DNA of 12,945 bases, taken from Dehalococcoidia bacterium (GTDB lineage Bacteria > Chloroflexota > Dehalococcoidia > GIF9 > AB-539-J10). The translations under genes and the position numbers were made by a program. This document shows, in pieces, positions 1 to 5,228 of the stretch. Position 1 is the first letter of the stretch. Each line of letters opens with the position of its first letter. The stretch covers positions 1 to 12,945 of the forward strand of contig JAOUFZ010000023.1 in assembly GCA_029857995.1 (NCBI GenBank), read 5' to 3'. The notes beneath the pieces are model-generated. The model worked only from the letters and a program-made list of their open reading frames with translations. It searched no databases and was not told the DNA's origin.

Positions 1-54
1 ACCATAAGTTCCGGGCAACAACTTCAGGAGGCCTTCCTCAAGAAAGAAAAATAA
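1..54 (+). CDS. C-terminal tail of an upstream gene (partial; possibly dnaG)
   Basis: Frame 1 is open from the window edge to a TAA at 52-54 and reads TISSGQQLQEAFLKKEK, a plausible charged C-terminal tail. The stop lies 2 nt before the sigma factor ATG, which suggests a translationally coupled operon. In many bacteria dnaG (primase) sits directly upstream of the primary sigma factor gene, so DnaG is the synteny-based guess. Seventeen residues are too few to identify the protein by sequence. Confidence 0.4.
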   Translation, partial: TISSGQQLQEAFLKKEK

Positions 55-56
55 CA

Positions 57-1529
57 ATGGCTAAAGGAAGAAGCATGAATCTAGATAGTGGTGAGATATT
101 GGCTGAAGGCTTACTCAGCGATGAAGGCGGAGTTGAAGATGTCAGCGCCATAGTCGAGGAAGTTGAAGAGAAAGAAGAAATCGAAGAATCCCTTCCCGAT
201 GAAGCTGAAGAGAGCAAGCCTCCGGCAGCACTAGGGGAATACGATGTAATTGACGACTCAATTCGTATGTATCTTCAGGAAGTCGGCAGGGTGGCACTGC
301 TTACAGCTCACGAAGAGAGGGTACTATGCCGGAAGATAGAGCTGGGTAGATACGTAGAAAGGGTCAAGGATAACCACTTCAGGAGATACCAGAAATTCCC
401 TTTACCCGTTGACATAGTTATTCACGTAATTTCTCAACTATCCAGGGCATATCTCGTTGTTCAGATTGTCGAAGACCGTATTGGTATCGATCCCTCCAGC
501 AATGTGGTAGAGACGATCAAGAATCCTGAATTTCGGTCCGCCATCGACGTTGTTATAGATCCATCGCTAATGATTGCAATCGCTAAGGGGATAGATAAAG
601 GGATCACTGCGGACGAAGAACCCATAGTAAATCTTTCCATAAACAGTCAACTTCTGCCCCAGCAATTGCTAGAGCTCCTGGCTAGAGATAAGACTTCATG
701 GCGAAAACTAAAGACTCTCCTGAGTAACAACAGGTTCCTGTCTCAACTCGATTCTCACAGCAGTGAGTGCAAAGCTTACTTTGAAAAGGTGAGGACCGAA
801 GCAGAAGCATCAGAAAGGCACCTCACTGAAGCAAACCTGCGCCTGGTGGTTAGCATAGCTAAGAAGCATATCGCGCGTGGCATTCCCTTCCTTGATCTTA
901 TCCAGGAAGGGAATATTGGCCTCATCCGAGCTATAGAGAAATTTCAGTATAGAAGAGGCTACAAGTTCAGTACCTACGCCACCTGGTGGATCAGGCAAGG
1001 TATCACTCGATCTATAGCTGACCAATCTCGTACCATTCGCATTCCGGTACACATGGTAGAAACAATTAACAAGCTATTACGCACAATGCGGCGGTTAGTT
1101 CAAGAACTTGGACGTGAGCCAAGTTATGAAGAAATTGGCGGCCCCCTAGATATGTCGCCAGAAAGAGTAGAAGAAGTCATGGCTTTGTTTTTCCGTCAGC
1201 CAATTTCGCTAGACATACCCATTGGCGAAGATGCTGATAGCCGTCTAGGTGACCTTGTTGAAGATCGTAGCAGTTTAGCACCAACTGAAGCCACTTCACA
1301 GCAGCTACTCAAAGAACAAATAGATAAAGTGCTCGATGAACTTACCGAACGAGAAAAAAAGGTGCTCCAGCTTAGGTTTGGCCTTAGAGACGGACGTGCT
1401 CGAACACTGGAAGAGGTGGGTAAAGAATTCAGTGTAACTCGGGAAAGAATACGGCAGATTGAAGGCAAGGCTCTGCGCAAGTTACGTCATCCCTCCCGCA
1501 GTCGAAAGCTTAAGGGCTATCTGGACTGA
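57..1529 (+). CDS. rpoD: Primary RNA polymerase sigma factor (RpoD/SigA, sigma-70 group 1)
   Basis: Directs core RNA polymerase to -10/-35 promoters for housekeeping transcription in the cytoplasm. Residues 1-60 are very acidic and stand where region 1.1 would be. Region 1.2 is at about 66-98 (DSIRMYLQEVGRVALLT). A poorly conserved insert of about 150 residues follows. Region 2 is at 257-330, with NLRLVVSIAKK, DLIQEGNIGLIRAIEKF and the -10-reading helix YATWWIRQGITRSI. Region 3 is at about 335-405. Region 4 is at 425-480 with the -35 helix-turn-helix TLEEVGKEFSVTRERIRQIE. A length of 490 aa and intact regions 1.2-4.2 fit a primary rather than an alternative sigma factor. The start is uncertain: ATG 57 follows the previous stop by 2 nt, but AGGAGG (26-31) is too far away. 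ATG 75 has AAAGGAAG just upstream and is a fair alternative. The two strong promoters in this window match the sites this factor should recognise. Confidence 0.97.
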   Translation: MAKGRSMNLDSGEILAEGLLSDEGGVEDVSAIVEEVEEKEEIEESLPDEAEESKPPAALGEYDVIDDSIRMYLQEVGRVALLTAHEERVLCRKIELGRYVERVKDNHFRRYQKFPLPVDIVIHVISQLSRAYLVVQIVEDRIGIDPSSNVVETIKNPEFRSAIDVVIDPSLMIAIAKGIDKGITADEEPIVNLSINSQLLPQQLLELLARDKTSWRKLKTLLSNNRFLSQLDSHSSECKAYFEKVRTEAEASERHLTEANLRLVVSIAKKHIARGIPFLDLIQEGNIGLIRAIEKFQYRRGYKFSTYATWWIRQGITRSIADQSRTIRIPVHMVETINKLLRTMRRLVQELGREPSYEEIGGPLDMSPERVEEVMALFFRQPISLDIPIGEDADSRLGDLVEDRSSLAPTEATSQQLLKEQIDKVLDELTEREKKVLQLRFGLRDGRARTLEEVGKEFSVTRERIRQIEGKALRKLRHPSRSRKLKGYLD

Positions 1530-1569
1530 TTTACCTAAATGGCATATCAAGCATAGTACCCATCTTTTT

Positions 1570-1587
1570 AGGCAACTTGCCTTTTTG
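1570..1587 (+). terminator. Weak intrinsic terminator candidate after rpoD
   Basis: AGGCA-ACT-TGCCT forms a 5-bp stem with a 3-nt loop, followed at once by TTTTG, 41 nt after the sigma factor stop. The stem is short, so termination may be partial and some transcription may reach the small reading frame at 1653. Confidence 0.4.
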
Positions 1588-1652
1588 TCCATAATAAGAG
1601 AGTACGGAGAGCAAGAATAATCGATTCCGAAATACAATGAGGAGAACAAGCA

Positions 1653-1751
1653 ATGGGAACCAAAGGCAGAAGCGATGTGAAAAAAGTCAAGAAGGAGCAA
1701 GAAAAGTCCGTAAGCAAAGAAGAAGAAGTAAGAAGGGCGGAGCCTTTCTAA
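1653..1751 (+). CDS. Possible 32-aa Lys/Glu-rich small protein
   Basis: ATG at 1653 is preceded by AGGAG (1640-1644) with an 8-nt spacer, a good ribosome binding site. The frame encodes 32 residues starting MGTKGRSDVKKVKKEQEK and ending EEEVRRAEPF. It is almost entirely Lys, Glu, Arg, Ser and Val, basic first and then mixed charge, with no membrane segment. The function is unknown; short basic tails of this kind occur in nucleic-acid-binding peptides, but nothing here proves that. It lies 123 nt after rpoD, behind only a weak terminator. A longer frame beginning at 1637 overlaps it but has no ribosome site and crosses a hairpin, so I prefer this one. Confidence 0.4.
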   Translation: MGTKGRSDVKKVKKEQEKSVSKEEEVRRAEPF

Positions 1752-1762
1752 TCCTCTCTTTC

Positions 1763-1788
1763 CCTCTCTCCTTAAAGGGTGAGAGAGG
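1763..1788. repeat. 8-bp inverted repeat (CCTCTCTC/GAGAGAGG)
   Basis: CCTCTCTC (1763-1770) and GAGAGAGG (1781-1788) are perfect complements around a 10-nt loop CTTAAAGGGT. No T-tract follows on + and none is clear on -, so it is not a classical terminator. The pyrimidine-rich style recalls the hairpin at 7166-7182, so both may be degenerate copies of a small palindromic intergenic repeat. Confidence 0.5.
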
Positions 1789-1944
1789 AACTAACCCTCG
1801 AAAGGGGATTGCACAATGCTCGGGAATGTTTAACTGGCCATATGTAACAATCACTCATTTCGTTACGCTTGGGAAAAAACAAGAATTGACGAGCTACTAT
1901 GCGGATCAGCCCGGTGCCTTTGAGGATATTGAGAGACATCTTGC

Positions 1945-2172
1945 CTATTTAGCAATACAATAGTAGCCTGTCCCTTTAACGCACTTACCGGAGACTTGCT
2001 TTCGCTGTTTCAAGGCATCGAGTATGGCCCAAACCTCCAACTGTCTGCCGCCCACAGCCTCTGCCAGTTCCTCAATTTCAAATGCATCATTCGGATTTGA
2101 TTCCAGAAATTTGAGCACTTTGGCCGATAATGTGTCTATACTATCGTCAAATTCCTTCCTCGTTATTGGCAT
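1945..2172 (-). CDS. Small winged-helix-like DNA-binding domain protein (75 aa)
   Basis: The 75-residue product has helix-helix-turn-helix-wing character. Residues 11-27 (SIDTLSAKVLKFLESNP) and 30-41 (AFEIEELAEAVG) look like the first helices. Residues 43-57 (RQLEVWAILDALKQR) would be the recognition helix, and 58-75 (KQVSGKCVKGTGYYCIAK) a beta wing. This resembles the many stand-alone winged-helix proteins that open with an MPIT-type N-terminus. It probably binds DNA or is a remnant regulator, but no target is evident. A purine-rich AAGGAAAAG lies about 9-12 nt upstream of the ATG. There is no operon partner: the next minus-strand gene upstream in transcription ends 198 nt away. The fold is inferred from the sequence pattern only. 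Confidence 0.7.
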   Translation of the reverse strand: MPITRKEFDDSIDTLSAKVLKFLESNPNDAFEIEELAEAVGGRQLEVWAILDALKQRKQVSGKCVKGTGYYCIAK

Positions 2173-2338
2173 AGCATTCTCTTTTCCTTAACCTGCAAAC
2201 CACCGCCGTTAATCAATCAATACAAAATCCAGTAATTATCTTACTACAAAATGCAACAAGGTCCCCACCACAAATTGGCTAATTGTGCATAATTTCAACC
2301 GTCCACACCTGTAAATGAGTCACAACTGCAAACGATGT

Positions 2339-2352
2339 ACGGGCTTGCCCGT
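2339..2352 (-). terminator. Palindromic hairpin downstream of the repeat-protein gene
   Basis: ACGGGCTTGCCCGT is a near-perfect palindrome (5-bp stem and 4-nt loop when folded) located 19 nt past the stop of the minus-strand gene at 2371-2793. It could end that transcript, but the T-run after it on the minus strand is poor. Confidence 0.35.
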
Positions 2353-2370
2353 TACCCACACCTATTTAAC

Positions 2371-2793
2371 TTACTCTGGTGGTTGATTTTTGGCTTTTCG
2401 CCTTCTCGCTTCCTGATCTTCGGCAATTGCTTGCTCTCTAGCCAGATCAGTTTGTCTTCTTGCCTGCTCTCTGGCTAGTTGCGCGGGTTCTTCCTCAATG
2501 CGTTTCTCTTTACGCTTAGCCTCTTTTCCTGCTTGCTCTTTTTGAATCGCCTGCTCTCTAGCCAGATCAGTTTCTCTTCTTGCCTGCTCTCTGGCTAGTT
2601 GCGCGGGTTCTTCCTCAATGCGCTTCTCTTTACGCTTAGCCTCTTTTCCTGCTTGCTCTTTTTGAATCCCTTGCTCTCTAGCCAAATCAGTTTCTCTTCT
2701 TGCCTGCTCTCCGGCCAGTTGCGCAGGTTCTTCCTCAATGCGCTTCTCTTCACGCTTGGCCTCTTTTGCTGCTTGATTTTTCTGGTCTCTCAT
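2371..2793 (-). CDS. Highly charged coiled-coil protein with three 40-residue repeats
   Basis: 140 aa, function unknown. After a short head (MRDQKNQAAKEAKREEKR) the protein is three copies of a 40-residue unit. The core of each unit is KRIEEEPAQLA, followed by EQARRETDLAREQ, then IQKEQAGKEAKRK. It ends AEDQEARRRKAKNQPPE. Glu, Lys, Arg, Gln and Ala dominate, with no hydrophobic stretch and no signal peptide. That predicts a long, soluble, mostly alpha-helical or coiled-coil rod in the cytoplasm. The start is ATG at 2793, chosen because GGAGGTGGG lies 7-8 nt upstream; an earlier in-frame ATG at 2832 has no such site. The single Pro in each repeat would kink the helix every 40 residues. Copy number may vary between strains. 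Confidence 0.7.
   Translation of the reverse strand: MRDQKNQAAKEAKREEKRIEEEPAQLAGEQARRETDLAREQGIQKEQAGKEAKRKEKRIEEEPAQLAREQARRETDLAREQAIQKEQAGKEAKRKEKRIEEEPAQLAREQARRQTDLAREQAIAEDQEARRRKAKNQPPE
2430..2780. repeat. 120-bp tandem repeat, about 2.9 copies
   Basis: The DNA repeats with an exact 120-bp period (compare 2461, 2581 and 2701), in phase with the reading frame. Over 60 aligned bases, 2461-2520 and 2581-2640 differ at one position, while 2581-2640 and 2701-2760 differ at five. Copies 1 and 2 therefore look like the most recent duplication. The outer edges are degenerate. Confidence 0.9.
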
Positions 2794-3240
2794 TGTATCC
2801 CACCTCCAAACGTTAGATAATCGTGAAACCAATCATGAATCACTACGAACTTGGGGTAAGTTTACGAAACTCCAGTCCATTCTGCAAGATCATCACCAGA
2901 TGCACTTTCTGACGTTTTGGTGACTCCCCAGTTCCATAGTATGTCTTGGACACCGCACCAATCTCTTGCCTATCGTACTCCCGTAGAGTATATTGGAAAA
3001 GAACTTGCCAAAATGTGCTGCCGAGTGTCAATCATGTGGTCAGCCACCACAGAAGTCTGACGCCAAGGCACAATTTATGGTACATTAAACAAGGGTGGCT
3101 GTGACGACTTTTCAGGGCCCAGAGTAGTTATTAACACGATCATCGACTTGACTGAAAATAAAGCACCTGATTCGGCAAAAAGAGGGCTGGATTTCGGGGG
3201 AATTCGTATTTGGGATATGGTGAAATTGGGAGGAAATTAG
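2794..3240. other. Gene-poor stretch with one possible reading-frame fragment
   Basis: No convincing complete gene. The only notable frame is minus-strand 2843-3031 (62 codons, TTG start right after an in-frame TGA, no ribosome site). It contains a normal-looking protein stretch (YDRQEIGAVSKTYYGTGESP, then KRQKVHLVMILQNG). It may be the C-terminal scrap of a lost gene, but I do not recognise it. The stretch lies next to a tRNA-type attachment scar, which fits decayed mobile-element DNA. Confidence 0.4.
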
Positions 3241-3290
3241 CACCTGCCTTTTAATCAGGGTGTCACAGGTTCGAATCCTGTACGGCTCAC
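3241..3290 (+). pseudogene. 3' half of tRNA-Lys(UUU): attachment-site remnant
   Basis: The segment holds an anticodon arm with loop CTTTTAA (anticodon TTT), a variable region, a perfect T arm (ACAGG-TTCGAAT-CCTGT) and the 3' acceptor strand ACGGCTC plus discriminator A. The D arm and 5' acceptor strand (expected GAGCCGT) are absent upstream, and no intact copy is in the window. The last anticodon-stem pair is C-T instead of a match, and CCA is not encoded. This is the kind of tRNA 3' fragment left where a tyrosine-recombinase element recombines with a tRNA gene. The adjacent integrase remnant supports that reading. Confidence 0.8.
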
Positions 3291-3453
3291 TTCGTAACAC
3301 CTCTTCTTCTGCTAACATTCTGCTAACATCAGGCTCCCCAATTTCAGTGTGTTGACCGGATTCGAATAGCTGGTCGAATCTCTGTGTTGCGGCTTCCTGA
3401 AGACCTGGCAAATAGAAGAAAGGAGCTGATGCGTCACTAAGGTACTGAACGAG
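3291..3453 (-). pseudogene. C-terminal remnant of a tyrosine-recombinase integrase
   Basis: The minus frame reads VQYLSDASAPFFYLPGLQEAATQRFDQLFE, then DVSRMLAEEEVLRSEPYR. Phage and integrative-element integrases commonly end with a segment like LGHASI, then TLDTYSHVLPGLQEAA, then RFD. Here the LPGLQEAA..RFD part is intact but the stretch that should carry the catalytic Tyr (about six or seven residues) is missing, and everything before it is gone. The frame runs on into the tRNA-Lys remnant (SEPYRIRTCDTLIK is simply the reverse complement of the tRNA 3' end), as in integrase genes that abut their own att site. This is a non-functional scar. Homology rests on motif recall, not a search. Confidence 0.65.
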
Positions 3454-3462
3454 GACAATCCC

Positions 3463-3491
3463 TTGACATTTCATCTGACACCGTCTAGAAT
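3463..3491 (+). promoter_or_regulatory. Strong sigma-70 promoter for the corrinoid operon
   Basis: TTGACA (3463-3468), a 17-nt spacer, then TAGAAT (3486-3491): a perfect -35, optimal spacing and a 5/6 match at -10. Transcription should start near 3498, giving a leader of about 60 nt to the BtuF start. It lies right beside the truncated end of the integrase remnant. Confidence 0.8.
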
Positions 3492-3498
3492 GCGGAAA

Positions 3499-3532
3499 AC
3501 AAGTGCACTTGTATAAAATCAAGTGCTTTTGT
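3499..3532. promoter_or_regulatory. Tandem palindromic operator candidate at the btuF start site
   Basis: ACAAGTGCACTTGT (3499-3512) is a perfect 14-bp palindrome sitting on the predicted transcription start. A second copy, CAAGTGCTTTTGT (3520-3532), matches 11 of 13 positions of 3500-3512 at an offset of exactly 20 bp, about two helical turns. This geometry is typical of two repressor dimers binding the same face of DNA. No cobalamin riboswitch signature is visible in the leader, so protein-mediated control is the likely alternative. The regulator is not identified. Confidence 0.6.
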
Positions 3533-3557
3533 CTAAAGGGAGGTGAAAGGGACTCGC

Positions 3558-4490
3558 ATGAAGATGTTCGGTAACCAAACCCTCGCCCGGGGCACTAATT
3601 GGTTCCTGGCGGCGCTTCTGAGTATAGTCCTTGTCCTGGCAGCCTGCACTACTCCCGTGCAGACACCAACGCAGTATGTAGTTGATGACCTGGGAAGACT
3701 GGTCGCCATTAACGGAACACCCCAAAGAATCATCTCCCTGGCTCCCTCTAACACCGAGATTTTGTTTGCTCTGGGCCTGGGAGACAAGGTGGTGGGAGTG
3801 ACCATGTATTGTGATTACCCTCCCGAAGCCCAGGACAAGGAAAAGGTGGGAGATTACTACGGACCAGATATAGAGAAAATAATTGCTTTGCAGCCTGACC
3901 TTATATTGGCCACTGATTTTCACAGATTTGATCTTATTCCGGCCCTGGCAGAGCAAGGGTTTGCAGTGTTTGCCGTGGCGCCGCAGACTCTGGATGATGT
4001 ATTGGAAAGCATTCAGAAGATAGGAGAGGTAACTGGCAAGGAAGCGGAGGCTTCGCAGCTTGTGAACGGAATGAGAAACAAGATTGAAGAAATAGAAGAG
4101 CAGACCAAGGAGCTTGAGGAAAAGCCGAGCGTTTTCTATATGACATGGCATGACCCTATGTGGACTGTTGGCAGGAACACCTGGATTGACGACCTGATCA
4201 ATATAGCCGGCGGTGTGAACATCTTTTCCCAATACTTCGAGAGTGGTGCCATGGTCCAGATCGAATGGGTCATCCTCCTCAACCCGGAAGTAATCATCAC
4301 CAGCGAATGGTCGTATGACTGGGCGCTCAATGCAACCGAGCTTGCCAACACCAACGCCAGCCAAACAGGAAGAATCTATACATTCGATGATGACTTAGCC
4401 CAACGCCCGGGCCCCAGACTGGTCGAGGGCTTAGAATGGTTTGCTCATTTCGTTCATCCCGAGATATTTGAGGAGCCTGAGGGTAGCTAA
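3558..4490 (+). CDS. btuF: Corrinoid (B12)-binding lipoprotein of an ABC importer, BtuF-like
   Basis: Extracytoplasmic solute-binding protein that hands corrinoid, or possibly another metal chelate, to the BtuC/BtuD importer. With ATG 3558 it is 310 aa. Residues 14-29 form a hydrophobic signal segment ending in the lipobox VLAAC, with C30 the lipidated residue. The mature part carries the class III fold signatures: RIISLAPSNTEILFALGLGD at 57-76, VVGVTMYCDYPP at 78-89, GPDIEKIIALQPDLILA in the N-lobe, a long linking helix, then TVGRNTWIDDLINIAGGVNI in the C-lobe. ATG 3558 has AAAGGGA five bases upstream; a GTG at 3543 lies inside the better-matching GGGAGGTG and is less likely. First gene of btuF-cobO-btuC-btuD. 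The B12 assignment rests on cobO next door; iron-siderophore binding proteins share this fold. Confidence 0.88.
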   Translation: MKMFGNQTLARGTNWFLAALLSIVLVLAACTTPVQTPTQYVVDDLGRLVAINGTPQRIISLAPSNTEILFALGLGDKVVGVTMYCDYPPEAQDKEKVGDYYGPDIEKIIALQPDLILATDFHRFDLIPALAEQGFAVFAVAPQTLDDVLESIQKIGEVTGKEAEASQLVNGMRNKIEEIEEQTKELEEKPSVFYMTWHDPMWTVGRNTWIDDLINIAGGVNIFSQYFESGAMVQIEWVILLNPEVIITSEWSYDWALNATELANTNASQTGRIYTFDDDLAQRPGPRLVEGLEWFAHFVHPEIFEEPEGS

Positions 4491-4527
4491 GCGAAGGCTT
4501 TTTCCTCCTAAACGTAAAAGGGCTGAC

Positions 4528-5058
4528 ATGAAAAAGAAAGGCTTGATTCAAGTCTATACCGGGGCCGGCAAAGGAAAGTCCACTGCCGCTATTGGTCAGG
4601 CAGCCCGCGCTGCCGGGCATGGTTTCAAGGTCGGCTTCGTATCTTTTTTCAAAGACCCCGAGGCATTCGGGTACGGTGAATATAAATCCCTGAAAAAGCT
4701 GGGAATACAGACTTTCCTTTTCGCCAAGAAACATCCTCACTTCTATAAGGAATTGAATCCTGACGATATCTGTCAGGAATGCTCACAAGGGCTGGAATTT
4801 ATTAAGGAGCTTTTCCAGGACCCATCCTGGGATATGCTGGTCCTGGATGAGATAAACATTGCCGTGCGCGACGGCTTTCTGAAAGAAGAAGAGGTTCTCT
4901 CTCTTCTGGAGGCAAAGCCGGAGAAGCTAGAGCTTGTCTTAACCGGTCGGGGCGTCACAGAAAAGATTATAGAAAAAGCAGACTTGGTCAGCGAGGTGAA
5001 GGAAGTGAAGCATCCTTATAGTCAAGGAATAAAAAGCCGGGAAGGCATTGAATACTAA
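4528..5058 (+). CDS. cobO: Cob(I)yrinic acid a,c-diamide / cobalamin adenosyltransferase, CobO/BtuR/CobA type
   Basis: Transfers the 5'-deoxyadenosyl group of ATP to Co(I) corrinoids, making the adenosyl coenzyme form in the cytoplasm. The 176-residue protein begins KKKGLIQVYTGAGKGKSTAA, with the P-loop at 12-19 (GAGKGKST). It has a Walker B-like strand DMLVLDEIN at 102-110, the strand ELVLTGRG near 135-142, and the family's C-terminal signature HPYSQGIKSREGIEY at 162-176. Length is slightly short of typical CobO (about 180-200). Start ATG 4528 has AAAAGGG upstream and lies 37 nt after the btuF stop; an in-frame extension back to 4441 would overlap btuF and adds residues unlike the family. 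Placement between the binding protein and the permease indicates salvage of imported corrinoid. Confidence 0.92.
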   Translation: MKKKGLIQVYTGAGKGKSTAAIGQAARAAGHGFKVGFVSFFKDPEAFGYGEYKSLKKLGIQTFLFAKKHPHFYKELNPDDICQECSQGLEFIKELFQDPSWDMLVLDEINIAVRDGFLKEEEVLSLLEAKPEKLELVLTGRGVTEKIIEKADLVSEVKEVKHPYSQGIKSREGIEY

Positions 5059-5081
5059 GAGAAAATCAAGATGAAAAAGTG

Positions 5082-5141
5082 AAAATGCAAAATGACAGGC
5101 CAAAATTCAAAAATCAGTTTAGTAAGGCCTTTTTGCATTTT
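5082..5141. repeat. AT-rich imperfect inverted repeat between cobO and btuC
   Basis: The left arm, AAAATGCAAAA then GGCC with a few extra bases between (5082-5101), pairs with GGCCTTTTTGCATTTT (5126-5141) around a 24-nt AT-rich loop. The whole 5059-5228 gap is strikingly AT-rich, with further ATTCAAAA/TTTTGAAT-type words. Its sequence style differs from the flanking genes. It could be a terminator for btuF-cobO, an mRNA-processing hairpin or a decayed miniature mobile element. Confidence 0.55.
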
Positions 5142-5228
5142 GAATTGTAATTCTAATTTTTTATCTCTAATTTTTAATATTTGTTAGAGATTGTCTAGAG
5201 TTTGTAATTTCGGATTTAGAATTTAACC

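Noticed and set aside
1637..1963. 108-codon + strand frame after rpoD
   Set aside because: No ribosome site at its ATG. It overlaps the better small frame at 1653 and the hairpin at 1763-1788, and it runs into the convergent winged-helix gene. Only its last 45 codons (from ATG 1826) look protein-like and they lack a ribosome site.
2430..2780. CRISPR array
   Set aside because: The repeat is a direct 120-bp unit with no unique spacers and is in-frame coding sequence.
3112..3522. 136-codon minus-strand frame treated as one intact protein
   Set aside because: Its middle is the reverse complement of a tRNA 3' half (the RIRTCDTLIK motif is a well-known artefact of reading tRNAs), and its first 23 codons cross the btuF promoter and operator. 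Only 3291-3453 is kept, as an integrase remnant.
3290..3557. Cobalamin riboswitch upstream of btuF
   Set aside because: I looked for the B12-box-like and GCCACTG-type core in the leader and found none. The leader from the predicted start is also only about 60 nt, too short for one.
3519..4364. Long minus-strand frame (281 codons) antisense to btuF
   Set aside because: A shadow of the btuF coding sequence; BtuF has lipobox, family motifs, promoter and operon context.
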